From NCBI GenBank assembly GCA_903837605.1, contig CAILVF010000050.1, positions 1 through 45,475 of the forward strand: a stretch of 45,475 nt of DNA. The letters run 5' to 3'. The position numbers and the translations under genes are program-made. Under the pieces are notes generated by a model. That model was given only the letters and a program-made list of their open reading frames with translations. It did not search any database and was not told the origin of the DNA. Positions 1 through 8,556 of this stretch are shown here, one piece after another. Source of the DNA: an uncultured Bacteroidales bacterium (lineage in GTDB: Bacteria; Bacteroidota; Bacteroidia; Bacteroidales; FEN-979). Within the stretch, counting starts at the first letter, position 1. Each line of letters begins with the position of its first letter.

Positions 1-38
1 CCAGTAACCCAGTAACCCAGTAACCCAGCAACCCAGTA
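1..38. repeat. 8-bp tandem repeat after the PorE-like gene
   Basis: About five copies of CCAGTAAC or a close variant run from the window edge to the stop codon of the minus-strand gene. Read on that gene's coding strand the unit is CTGGGTTA, the same sense as the other CTGG arrays in this window. The array is cut by the window edge, so its full length is unknown. Confidence 0.85.
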
Positions 39-39
39 A

Positions 40-2022
40 TCACTTCTTCGTGATCACAAACACTGTCCTGCGGTTCTTTGCCCGCCCTTCCTCGCTGTCA
101 TTATCAGCAACCGGCAAGGTCTTGCCGAATCCTTTATAGGTAAGGCGCTTCGCTAAAATCCCCTTAAGAACCAGGTAGTTGTAAACCGAACGTGCACGGT
201 TGTCGGAAAGTTTCAGGTTGTCGGCATCATGGCCTATATTGTCGGTATGCCCCTGGATCTGAATACAGATCAGGGGATTCTCACTCAGGAATTCAATCAG
301 CTGGTCAAGCACGAATTTTGACTCGGCTGTCAGTTCGAATTTGTTAAACCCGAAATAAATATCATTGATCCGGTATGACTGGTTCAGCTCTATAGGCTTG
401 ATATCCACATCGACGTTCCTGACTGAAGGATGTGAACTGTCAACCTTGGCAATATATTTCGTTTCATAAACAAATCCCTCTTTCTTTACAGTCATCACAT
501 AGTCGTTATTATACGGGGCAACGGCCACATAATTTCCTGTATTTGAGTCCATGGGGATCTCTTCCACCTTTTTTGTTTCCACGTTTTTCAACTCAATCCT
601 GGCTTTTACCGGCTCGGATGTGTTCTCATCGTGCACAGAACCTTTCAAAAAGAGTATCCTCTCAGGCCTGGCATCTTCGTATAAACTGAAAGAATACAGA
701 TCCCATCCTCCCTTGCCGTTATTATATTTATTGGAGGCGAAAAAACCCTTGCTCCCGTCGGTGCTCACGAAAAAGCCCACTTCGTCATCGGGTGAATTGA
801 TAGGATACCCAATGTTTTTCGGCTTTGACCAGATGCCATTATCATTCATCCTCGAATAAAAAATGTCATATCCCCCGAGTCCTATCCAGCCATCCGAAGA
901 GAAATAAAGAGTCCTTCCATCAGGATGTATGAAAGGGGATTTTTCATTTCCGGGAGAATTGATGGTAGGTCCCATATTGATCGGTGTGCCCCATTCCCCG
1001 TTAACGTTTTTAATCGAACGATAGATGTCGTAACCGCCGAACCCGCCCTGGCGGTCGCTAACAAAATAAAGGGACTTCCCATCGGCCGAAATGCTTGGCT
1101 GGGATTCCCATGACAGAGGCAGGTTGATCTTGTCGCTTACACTTTTTATAGGGCCCCAGTCGCCATTGACCCGTTCGGAAAAATAAATGTCACAGTTAAG
1201 GTAATGCTTGGCATTGTCATACTTGCATACGGTGTAATACAGCGAATTGTTGTCAGCTGTAAGCGTGGCGCCTCCTTCATTGTCCTGGATATTGAATGGC
1301 TCTGGCATTTCCTCCCCGGCGCTGTAATTGCCATCCTTATCCTGTTCGCTGAACATGAATTTCTCCTTGGAACGGGCCGAAGATACTACTGAATTCTTGT
1401 CCCCTTCCATTTTAACAAGCCTGGTAAACAAAGCAACCTGGTTATCGGGAGAAAGAATTGGCAGATATTCGTCCTGGGGAGTGGAAACCCCCTCCACCAC
1501 TTTTGGTTCGAAAGGGACGGGATGCGCAATCGCGTCAAGGGTGAACTTCGCATATTTATACAGTTCGGTCGCCTTGTTGTAATCTTCATCGCTTTTGATC
1601 TTGTCAACATCCTTAAGGAAGATCTCAAGGTATTTCACCGCATCATCATACCTCTCTGAGCCATATGCAATCTGACCCAGGTAAAAATAAAGGTAAACGT
1701 CATATCCAGGGCAGAGGTTGAGTACCTGCATGAAATATTTCTCGGCGTCCTTATAATTCGGAACGGCTTTTTTTACATTCGCCAGTCCCATAAGAAAGGC
1801 AGCATCAGTACAACCTGGTTCATCCTTTAATACTTCCCTGAGCAAAATAATGGTATTGACAAAATTGCCATGCTTAAAGCTAAGCGTTGCATCGTTGTAT
1901 TTCTTTTCTGTCTTTTTGTCGAGGGGCGCCTTACAGGAGTCACCGGCCATTCCCAGGGCCTCTGCCAATGCCGGGATGAAGAGAAAGGCTAACAGAAACG
2001 GAAAAAGCAGGCCCGGGCGCAT
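40..2022 (-). CDS. PorE-like OmpA-family envelope protein with TPR, PD40 propeller and CRD domains
   Basis: 660 residues. A hydrophobic signal peptide (about 1-23) is followed by a TPR-like helical region (about 30-165), a PD40/WD40-like propeller (about 175-455) with repeated blocks such as ADGKSLYFVSDR and PDGRTLYFSSDG, a carboxypeptidase-regulatory-like fold (about 460-540) and an OmpA-type peptidoglycan-binding domain (about 550-660; GHTDNIG, RAKNRRTVFV). This TPR-propeller-CRD-OmpA order is that of PorE, a periplasmic T9SS component known from Porphyromonas gingivalis, so a role in anchoring or assembling the T9SS is plausible. Many Bacteroidota carry several paralogues of this architecture, so strict orthology to PorE is unproven. 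A T9SS cargo gene lies divergently next to it. The stop codon abuts a tandem repeat. Confidence 0.85.
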   Translation of the reverse strand: MRPGLLFPFLLAFLFIPALAEALGMAGDSCKAPLDKKTEKKYNDATLSFKHGNFVNTIILLREVLKDEPGCTDAAFLMGLANVKKAVPNYKDAEKYFMQVLNLCPGYDVYLYFYLGQIAYGSERYDDAVKYLEIFLKDVDKIKSDEDYNKATELYKYAKFTLDAIAHPVPFEPKVVEGVSTPQDEYLPILSPDNQVALFTRLVKMEGDKNSVVSSARSKEKFMFSEQDKDGNYSAGEEMPEPFNIQDNEGGATLTADNNSLYYTVCKYDNAKHYLNCDIYFSERVNGDWGPIKSVSDKINLPLSWESQPSISADGKSLYFVSDRQGGFGGYDIYRSIKNVNGEWGTPINMGPTINSPGNEKSPFIHPDGRTLYFSSDGWIGLGGYDIFYSRMNDNGIWSKPKNIGYPINSPDDEVGFFVSTDGSKGFFASNKYNNGKGGWDLYSFSLYEDARPERILFLKGSVHDENTSEPVKARIELKNVETKKVEEIPMDSNTGNYVAVAPYNNDYVMTVKKEGFVYETKYIAKVDSSHPSVRNVDVDIKPIELNQSYRINDIYFGFNKFELTAESKFVLDQLIEFLSENPLICIQIQGHTDNIGHDADNLKLSDNRARSVYNYLVLKGILAKRLTYKGFGKTLPVADNDSEEGRAKNRRTVFVITKK

Positions 2023-2037
2023 AAGGAATTATTTTTT

Positions 2038-2045
2038 CAAAGTTA
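2038..2045 (-). promoter_or_regulatory. candidate -7 element for the PorE-like gene
   Basis: On the minus strand this reads TAACTTTG, matching the Bacteroidota TAnnTTTG -7 consensus, 16 bases before the start codon. No TTTG box is found at the usual 19-21 nt, so only half the promoter is supported. Confidence 0.4.
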
Positions 2046-2098
2046 GGGCGTTTTGTGTTAATTTTACACTGCAAAACACAAATACCGGGAAATGATAT

Positions 2099-3037
2099 AT
2101 GAAAACCCTTAAACAGATTGCGTTATTTATTGCCATTCTTTTTTCTCTTACAGCCATGACGGGGGTATTGAAAGCCCAGACCCTTATCCCGAACGGAGAT
2201 TTTGAATCATGGAACAGCTACTCAGGATACAGCAACCCCGCTTCCTGGGATACACCTAATTCAGCGCTCATGAGCATCCCGCTCTTCGGGAAAGCGGTAG
2301 TTTTCAAATCGACTGATTTTCATGGGGGCTCATATTCCTGCAAACTGCTCACCCAGCAGATTGCCATACCGGGATCGGCATTTAATGCACCGGGATTCAT
2401 CACACTGGGGAAGCTTTCCATTAATATCACCGCACAAACTTTTTCGGTGAACGGTGGAGTCCCTATCAACGACCAGCCTACTCATCTTATGGGGTATTAT
2501 AAATTCCAGCCTGTGGGTGGTGACTCATGCACAGTTGGTATTATATTGTACAAAACTACGGCCGGTATAAGGGATACTATTGGTGGCGGAATGTTCAGCG
2601 CAAAGGTTGCAACCACCGACTGGACTCATTTTTCGGCTTACATCACCTATTTTACTCCCACTACCCCCGACACCATGAATGTCGTTGCCATTTCCAGCGC
2701 TCAAACCGATATGCATGTCGGTACTGCCCTGTGGGTGGATGACCTTTCCCTGGATTATACGGTGGGCGTGGGCAAGCAGGACCCTGCCTCAGGGATCTCT
2801 GTATACCATGATAAGGAAACAGGCAGGCTTATCGTGTTTTGTGAGTTCACCAAGGAACAGATCGTCAATGCAAGGCTTTACGATATGACAGGACGCGAAG
2901 TGTATTCGTTGAACCCTGTTGCGGTTGCAAATGGCCGCATAGTCATACCATGCAACGGTTTCGGCCGGGGTGTATATGTACTGGCTGTGCAGCATGACGG
3001 GATGACATTTACAAAAAAAATACTGCTCGGCCTTTAA
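2099..3037 (+). CDS. T9SS type A sorting-domain protein, secreted
   Basis: 312 residues. An N-terminal signal peptide ends near VLKAQ (about residue 27). The body starts with LIPNGDFESW and contains a motif-poor region resembling the carbohydrate-binding-like jelly rolls of secreted Bacteroidota proteins. The last 80 or so residues form a T9SS C-terminal sorting domain, with ARLYDMTGREVY, a GRGVYVLAV turn and a basic KKILL end. The protein should cross the inner membrane by Sec and be exported or surface-attached by the T9SS. No catalytic motif is visible, so the function is unknown. It is followed after 18 bases by the agmatine genes on the same strand, which may be chance. Confidence 0.85.
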   Translation: MKTLKQIALFIAILFSLTAMTGVLKAQTLIPNGDFESWNSYSGYSNPASWDTPNSALMSIPLFGKAVVFKSTDFHGGSYSCKLLTQQIAIPGSAFNAPGFITLGKLSINITAQTFSVNGGVPINDQPTHLMGYYKFQPVGGDSCTVGIILYKTTAGIRDTIGGGMFSAKVATTDWTHFSAYITYFTPTTPDTMNVVAISSAQTDMHVGTALWVDDLSLDYTVGVGKQDPASGISVYHDKETGRLIVFCEFTKEQIVNARLYDMTGREVYSLNPVAVANGRIVIPCNGFGRGVYVLAVQHDGMTFTKKILLGL

Positions 3038-3055
3038 TGAAAATGCTCATTTAAG

Positions 3056-3943
3056 ATGTCAGAAAAGAACGTATCGGTAGCATTGGTGCAGATGAACTGC
3101 TTAAATGATAAGGCCGGCAACCTGGAAAAATCGGTAGGCCTGATCAGGGAGGCTGCCATCAAAGGGGCGCAGATCATCTGCCTCCAGGAACTGTTTTTAT
3201 CAAAGTATTTCTGCTGGGAGGAAAACTATGATTATTTCAGGCTTGCGGAAGCCGTGCCGGGGCCAACCACCTCCATCTTCCAGGAACTGGCTGCAGAGCT
3301 AAACGTTGTGCTTGTTGCTTCTTTGTTCGAAAAACGGGCCCGTGGCATCTACCATAATACAGTTGCGGTAATCGATGCCGACGGGAAATACCTGGGCAAA
3401 TACCGCAAGCACCATATTCCCGATGATCCGGGTTATTACGAGAAGTTCTATTTTACTCCCGGTGACGGGGGGTATAAGGTTTTCAAAACCAGGTACGGCT
3501 GTATAGGAACCCTGATCTGCTGGGACCAATGGTATCCTGAAGCCGCCAGGATTGTTGCACTTAAAGGCGCCGAGATCATATTCTATCCTACGGCCATCGG
3601 TTGGGATGCCAGGCAGGATCCCGACACAAACCGACAGCAATACCAGGCCTGGCAAACAGTTCAGAGGGGACATGCCGTTGCAAACGGAGTATATATCGTA
3701 TCGGTAAACCGTACGGGAAGGGAAGGGAATATGAATTTCTGGGGAGGTTCATTCGTTTCGTCCCCCTTTGGCGACCTTATGTTCCAGGCCTCACACGATA
3801 AGGAAGAAGTTCATATAGAAAAACTAAGGCTGGGCGTGATCGATGAAATCCGTGTACACTGGCCATTCCTTCGCGACCGGCGTATCGACAGTTACAGGCC
3901 GGTCATGAACAGGTTCATCGACAAGGGCTATGATCTCCCATAA
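3056..3943 (+). CDS. aguB: N-carbamoylputrescine amidase
   Basis: 295 residues, a normal length for this nitrilase-superfamily enzyme. It hydrolyses N-carbamoylputrescine to putrescine, CO2 and ammonia, the second step of the agmatine route to polyamines. The Glu-Lys-Cys triad is visible: Glu45 in LQELFLS, Lys118 in YRKHHIPD and Cys155 in LICWDQWYPEAAR. The Trp-Asp-Gln-Trp after the cysteine is typical of AguB. The protein is cytosolic, with no signal peptide. The next gene, agmatine deiminase, begins 15 bases downstream and supplies its substrate, which makes the assignment firm. Confidence 0.94.
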   Translation: MSEKNVSVALVQMNCLNDKAGNLEKSVGLIREAAIKGAQIICLQELFLSKYFCWEENYDYFRLAEAVPGPTTSIFQELAAELNVVLVASLFEKRARGIYHNTVAVIDADGKYLGKYRKHHIPDDPGYYEKFYFTPGDGGYKVFKTRYGCIGTLICWDQWYPEAARIVALKGAEIIFYPTAIGWDARQDPDTNRQQYQAWQTVQRGHAVANGVYIVSVNRTGREGNMNFWGGSFVSSPFGDLMFQASHDKEEVHIEKLRLGVIDEIRVHWPFLRDRRIDSYRPVMNRFIDKGYDLP

Positions 3944-3958
3944 TACAGCAATGATCCT

Positions 3959-5014
3959 ATGGCAAACGGTATAGTTCATCCCACTCCCAAAGACCTTGGT
4001 TACAGCTTCCCCGCCGAATGGCAGAAGCACAGGGCTACATGGCTGAGTTATCCTCATGCTGACTCTTATTCCTGGCCGGGCACACTGCAGAATATATTCC
4101 CTTATTACAATGCCTTCATCAGGGAAATCTCAAAAGGGGAGAGGGTCTGTATCAATGTAAGGGACGAAGCCCTGAAAACACATGTCGCCGAAACCCTTTC
4201 AGCCGAAGGAGTGGATATGTCACAGATCGATCTCTTCATACATCCCACCAACGACGCATGGTGCAGGGATCACGGACCGGCTTTCCTGCTTAATCGCCAG
4301 GCCAGGGACCCCAAAATCATCGTGAGCTGGAGATACAATGCCTGGGGCGGCAAATACCCGCACGATCTTGATGAACAGATACCCGGGCTGGTCGGGAAAT
4401 TCCTTAAGCTGCCGGTGTATTATCCCGGTATTATAATGGAGGGTGGGGCGGTGGATTTCAACGGGGAAGGCACATTGCTAACGACGACGGCATGCCTCCT
4501 CCATGAGAACCGCAATCCGCATTTATTACAGCACGAAATAGAGGAATACCTGCTTAATTTTTATGGAGTAAGCCAGGTCTTATGGCTTGACGACGGCATC
4601 GAAGGAGATGATACCAACGGGCATATTGATGATATCACCCGCTTTTTCAAACCCGACGGTTTGATTACCATGGTCGAAAGCAACCGCCTCGATCCAAATC
4701 ATGCCATACTGGAGGCGAACCTGAAGAAACTGAAGACTTTCCGCCTGCTAAGCGGTAAGCAGCCCGACATAGTTGAACTGCCTATGCCCGATCCCATTGT
4801 GTTTGATGATCAGCGGCTCCCGGCTTCATATGCCAATTTCTACATTTCCAACAATGCAGTTATCGTTCCCCTCTACCGATGCAAACAGGATGATCAGGCC
4901 ATGCGTATAATTGAACAATGCTTTCCTGACCGTAAGGTGGTGGGAATTGATTCGGTTGAGATCATCTGGGGGCTGGGGTCGTGGCACTGCCTGAGCCAGC
5001 AGGAACCGGTTTGA
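3959..5014 (+). CDS. aguA: agmatine deiminase
   Basis: 351 residues, a typical length. It belongs to the peptidyl-arginine deiminase-like guanidino-modifying superfamily and converts agmatine to N-carbamoylputrescine and ammonia. Visible motifs are DAWCRDHGP, the catalytic NGHIDDITRF segment and the nucleophile Cys344 in HCLSQQEP at the extreme C-terminus. It follows aguB on the same strand with a 15-base gap, so the pair covers agmatine to putrescine. The source of agmatine (arginine decarboxylase or uptake) is not in the window. The region after the stop is filled with repeats. Confidence 0.95.
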   Translation: MANGIVHPTPKDLGYSFPAEWQKHRATWLSYPHADSYSWPGTLQNIFPYYNAFIREISKGERVCINVRDEALKTHVAETLSAEGVDMSQIDLFIHPTNDAWCRDHGPAFLLNRQARDPKIIVSWRYNAWGGKYPHDLDEQIPGLVGKFLKLPVYYPGIIMEGGAVDFNGEGTLLTTTACLLHENRNPHLLQHEIEEYLLNFYGVSQVLWLDDGIEGDDTNGHIDDITRFFKPDGLITMVESNRLDPNHAILEANLKKLKTFRLLSGKQPDIVELPMPDPIVFDDQRLPASYANFYISNNAVIVPLYRCKQDDQAMRIIEQCFPDRKVVGIDSVEIIWGLGSWHCLSQQEPV

Positions 5015-5049
5015 TGAGATGTGCGCTCCCATGTCGCTCATATACACGC

Positions 5050-5215
5050 AACGTCGCTGCGCCTTATCGCTCGCATCCTCACACCCCTGCTGCGCTGTGT
5101 TCCTCGCATCCTCACACCGCTGCTGCGCTTTGTCGCTCGCATCCTCGCACCGCTGCTGCGCCTTATCGCTCGCATCCTCGCACCGCTGCTGCGCCTTCTT
5201 CGTCGCTCACACCGG
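5050..5215. repeat. 33-bp tandem repeat between aguA and aroC
   Basis: Four to five imperfect copies of a 33-bp unit built from GCTGCTGCGC, a variable middle and CTCGCATCCTC. Because 33 is a multiple of three, the array is open in several frames and gives spurious ORFs. There are no unique spacers, so it is not a CRISPR array. It fills most of the 345-base gap between the convergent genes aguA and aroC. Confidence 0.85.
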
Positions 5216-5258
5216 ACTTCACCAAAACAGAATCTTTTCACTAGTTCGCTCCTTGAAG

Positions 5259-5345
5259 CCAAGGCAGCTTGTGTGAGATGCTTCGCTCGATATAACCAAG
5301 GCAGCTTGTGTGAGATGCTTCGCTCGATATAATCAAGGCAGCTTT
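5259..5345. repeat. 37-bp tandem repeat
   Basis: Copies start at 5259, 5296 and about 5333, each beginning CCAAGGCAGCTT (third copy TCAAGGCAGCTT) followed by a GTGTGAGATGC-like block and a CTTCGCTCGATATAA tail. Related single copies occur after the tricorn protease gene (28995-29052) and inside miaA (30005-30064), so this is a dispersed family. Confidence 0.85.
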
Positions 5346-5359
5346 TGTGACATACGGAG

Positions 5360-6364
5360 CTACATCATCAGGAAGTGGTCTGCAATAACCAGCGCCGCCA
5401 TGGCTTCCACGATAGGGACGGCCCGGGGGACGACACAAACATCATGCCTGCCGCTGCCTGTGTATTGCACCGGCCGGCCATGTTTATCGATAGTTTCCTG
5501 GGACTGCAGTATGGACGAAACAGGCTTGAATGCCACCCTGAACTCAACAGGCATCCCGTTTGAGATGCCGCCCTGGATGCCTCCTGAAAAATTCGTCGAA
5601 GTGCTGATACTGCCATCCGCAGAAACAATAAAAGAATCGTTGTGCTCAGAGCCTTTCATCCTTGCTCCTTCGAAACCCGATCCATATTCAAATCCTTTCA
5701 CGGCATTGATGCTCATCATGGCCCTGGCAAGGCCTGCCTGTAATTTGTCAAATACAGGTTCCCCTAATCCTGCCGGCAGCCCGCTGATAACACATTGGAT
5801 TATTCCCCCTGCAGTATCCCCGGCTTCTTTCAGGGCCATGAGGTATTCATTGGCTGCTGTTTCTTCAGAAGGTAATTTAAACCTGCCGATCTCGCAAACA
5901 ACAGCTTTGATCTTGATTCCTTTTGAGTTAAGGAACAGCCTGGCAAAGGCTCCCCCTGCAACACGGGCAGCCGTTTCACGGGCAGAGATACGGCCCCCGC
6001 CCCGGTAATCGCGATGCCCGAACTTTTTTTCCCAGGCGTAGTCGGCATGCGATGGGCGAAAAAGGTCTTTGACAGCTGAATAGTCCTCCGAACGGTGGTC
6101 TTTGTTAGGAATAATGAAAGCAATGGGGGCCCCGGTCGTTTTACCTTCGAAAACACCTGAGAGGATCTCGATACGGTCTTCTTCTTTGCGGGGCGAGGAA
6201 AAATTGCCGAACCCGGGAGCCCTGCGGTTGAGCTCCGACTGTATGAAGTGAAGGTCGATAGGAAAATCAGCAGGAAATCCGTCAAGAACCCCGCCGGTAC
6301 AGGAACCGTGTGATTCCCCGAAGGTCGTCAGCACGAGAATTTTTCCGAATGAATTTCCGCCCAT
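5360..6364 (-). CDS. aroC: chorismate synthase
   Basis: 334 residues, slightly shorter than many homologues (about 350-360). It is an FMN-dependent lyase that converts 5-enolpyruvylshikimate-3-phosphate to chorismate, the last common step to aromatic amino acids and folate. The N-terminus GNSFGKILVLTTFGESHG is the family signature and fixes the start. Further signatures are GHRDYRGGGRISARETAARV and the late GRHDVCVVPRAVPIVEAM block. The DUF349 gene lies 50 bases upstream on the same strand, so read-through is possible. Confidence 0.97.
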   Translation of the reverse strand: MGGNSFGKILVLTTFGESHGSCTGGVLDGFPADFPIDLHFIQSELNRRAPGFGNFSSPRKEEDRIEILSGVFEGKTTGAPIAFIIPNKDHRSEDYSAVKDLFRPSHADYAWEKKFGHRDYRGGGRISARETAARVAGGAFARLFLNSKGIKIKAVVCEIGRFKLPSEETAANEYLMALKEAGDTAGGIIQCVISGLPAGLGEPVFDKLQAGLARAMMSINAVKGFEYGSGFEGARMKGSEHNDSFIVSADGSISTSTNFSGGIQGGISNGMPVEFRVAFKPVSSILQSQETIDKHGRPVQYTGSGRHDVCVVPRAVPIVEAMAALVIADHFLMM

Positions 6365-6414
6365 AAAACAGGGATCATGAACAAGCCCGGCATTGCCGGA
6401 AATACTCCGCAGGT

Positions 6415-8430
6415 TTAGACCTGCTGCTGTTTCAGTATCTTAAGCTTTGCTTCCAGGACTTTCAGCTCGCTCTTGGTCTTATTGATCTTATTCTCGAATT
6501 CTTCCCTCAGTATGGCCGCATTCTTGGATTTTGCAAGGAAGCCGATGTTGTTTTCCCAGAGGTTAACGTCTTCTTTCATCTTGCTGATCTTGTTGATCAG
6601 GACTTCTTTCTCACGGCCAATCATCCTCCTCGCATTCGGATCATTCTTAAGATGGTCCATCCTGTTCTGGTAGTTCAGCGTGGAAATCTCAATCTCACTT
6701 ATTTTAAGGTGGTCGAGATGCTTGTTTACAACAGCCCTGAATTCATTCTGAAGCCTGTCTTTCTCCTTGATGGGAATATGCCCGATCTCAGACCATTCCC
6801 TCTGGAAATTCTTCAGTATCTCGAGGTTGGCGTTCTTGTCTTCGCTGAATTCATATTCGTTAAGCCTCTTCAGAAGATCATTTTTCTTATTCAGGTTTTC
6901 TTCTTCATGCGACTGGACATTGCTGAAGTATGAGGATTTTGCATTGAAAAATTCGTCACAGGCGGCCCTGAAACGTTTCCAGATCTTGTCGGAATGCTTC
7001 TTGGGTACCGGGCCGATCTTCTTCCATTCACCCTGCAGCCTGATCATTTCCTGGCTGGTCTTCTTCCAGTCGGTATTGGCTTTCAGCGATTCGGCCTGCA
7101 GGCAAAGTTCCACCTTAAGATTGTAGTTATGCAGCTGCTGGTCTTTCAGCTTGTCAAAAAATTCTTTTTTGTTGGAAAAGAAAGCATCGAGGCTGGTTTT
7201 AAACCTCGTCCAGATATCGGTGTTCACCTTCTGGGGCACAGGACCTATGCTTTTCCATATGTTCATCAGTTCGTTGACCTTATTCGTCTGCTCCTGCCAC
7301 TCCTTTATTGTTTCATTTTTGGAAGTGAGGACTTCTTCGGCCTGTTCGCAAAGAGCAGTTTTTGTTTCCAGGTTTTTACCCTGTTCATCCTCTACCCGGG
7401 TATAATGTTCCCTGCGGCGTTCGTTGATCTTATCGGTCGCGTTTTTGAACCTTTCCCAAATCTCGTCTTTTTTATCTGCCGGTGCAGGGCCTATTTCCTT
7501 CCATTCCTCATGGTATTTCTGGAGTTTCTTGAATGATTTCAGGATGGATGTTTCAAGCAGCAGTTCTTCGGTCTTTTCGCAAAGCGCCATCTTGGCTTCA
7601 AAATTTTTCTTCAGGTCAAGGTCTTTCAGTTCCTTGTTGACCTTGACTTTTTCGAAGAATTTTTCAACCAGGAAGTGGTAATTCTGCCATAGGTTGTTTA
7701 TCTCGCCCCTGGGGACCATGCCCACATTCTTCCAGCGTTCCTGCAAGGCTTTGAATTCATCGTAGGTTTTTTTCAGGGTCTCCTCAGATCCGATGAGCTG
7801 CTTAAGGTCCTCAATGATCTGGAGTTTCCTCTTCAGGTTTTCGTGCTTCAGCTTTTCCTGTTCCTCTATATACCTCGCCTTGTTGGCCTTGTATATATTG
7901 AAGATCTCGTTGAACTTAACATCCAGTTCATCCTGTTCGGCAGGAAGTTCTTCTTTTACTTCGCCTTCCTTTGGTTCTCCTTCGGCACCAAGAGCTGCCT
8001 CATATTTGGTGAGGCTTTCCTCTTTTTTCTTCTTCAGGAAAGCGACTTTTATCAGTGCGATCGTTGTTTTGATCACATTGATATCGTCTTCTTTTACTGC
8101 TTTTTCGAGGAGATCGACCAGTTCGGCACGCGACATCTGGTCGTAATTTACCTTAGTTTCTGGGCTTTCATGCTCCGCTGCAAGCTCTTCAAGATGCTCT
8201 TCTTCATCGTGCTCAGCCACAAGCTCTTCAAGATGCTCTTCCTGGTTCACGGCTACAGGTAGAACCAGTTCGGCGTGGAATTCTTCGGTTATTACTTTTT
8301 CTGTCTGATTTGACTCAGTGGGCAGAGGGTTAATGTTAATAGGTTCCGCGATAACTGCAGATGAAGAATTCTCCTCCCGCGCAGTATCTTCTACTGACCC
8401 GGGATTCGGGGTGTTTTCTGTGTTTTCCAT
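6415..8430 (-). CDS. DUF349-repeat coiled-coil protein
   Basis: 671 residues. An acidic, low-complexity N-terminus (about 1-90, with a duplicated EEHLEEL-type block) precedes a helical region and five DUF349 repeats. Each repeat has the pattern W-K-x-[IV]-G-x-x-P then a W or L and an aromatic: WKNVGMVP, WKEIGPAP, WKSIGPVP, WKKIGPVP and WSEIGHIP. The C-terminus is coiled coil. DUF349 proteins of this size are common in Bacteroidota and their function is not settled. No signal peptide or membrane segment is seen, so a cytosolic location is expected. A -7-like element lies upstream at 8508-8515. Confidence 0.9.
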   Translation of the reverse strand: MENTENTPNPGSVEDTAREENSSSAVIAEPININPLPTESNQTEKVITEEFHAELVLPVAVNQEEHLEELVAEHDEEEHLEELAAEHESPETKVNYDQMSRAELVDLLEKAVKEDDINVIKTTIALIKVAFLKKKKEESLTKYEAALGAEGEPKEGEVKEELPAEQDELDVKFNEIFNIYKANKARYIEEQEKLKHENLKRKLQIIEDLKQLIGSEETLKKTYDEFKALQERWKNVGMVPRGEINNLWQNYHFLVEKFFEKVKVNKELKDLDLKKNFEAKMALCEKTEELLLETSILKSFKKLQKYHEEWKEIGPAPADKKDEIWERFKNATDKINERRREHYTRVEDEQGKNLETKTALCEQAEEVLTSKNETIKEWQEQTNKVNELMNIWKSIGPVPQKVNTDIWTRFKTSLDAFFSNKKEFFDKLKDQQLHNYNLKVELCLQAESLKANTDWKKTSQEMIRLQGEWKKIGPVPKKHSDKIWKRFRAACDEFFNAKSSYFSNVQSHEEENLNKKNDLLKRLNEYEFSEDKNANLEILKNFQREWSEIGHIPIKEKDRLQNEFRAVVNKHLDHLKISEIEISTLNYQNRMDHLKNDPNARRMIGREKEVLINKISKMKEDVNLWENNIGFLAKSKNAAILREEFENKINKTKSELKVLEAKLKILKQQQV

Positions 8431-8507
8431 TATAATATAAACTCCAATTATGCATATTATTGTTCAGAGTCCGACCTGGGCCGGTAATGATTAGCTTTAA
8501 AGGGAAG

Positions 8508-8515
8508 CAAAGATA
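8508..8515 (-). promoter_or_regulatory. candidate -7 element for the DUF349 gene
   Basis: The minus strand reads TATCTTTG, a full match to TAnnTTTG, leaving a leader of about 70 nt before the start at 8430. No clear TTTG at -33 was found, so this is a half-site prediction. Confidence 0.4.
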
Positions 8516-8556
8516 ATAAATAATATAATAGCGTTAACGAAATCAAGCCCGGAGCC

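Noticed and set aside
5019..5345. Possible CRISPR array
   Set aside because: The units are directly adjacent without unique spacers and no cas genes are present.
5310..6008. Plus-strand open frame of 232 codons opposite aroC
   Set aside because: Antisense to the conserved chorismate synthase; its start lies in the 37-bp repeat and the product has no family pattern.
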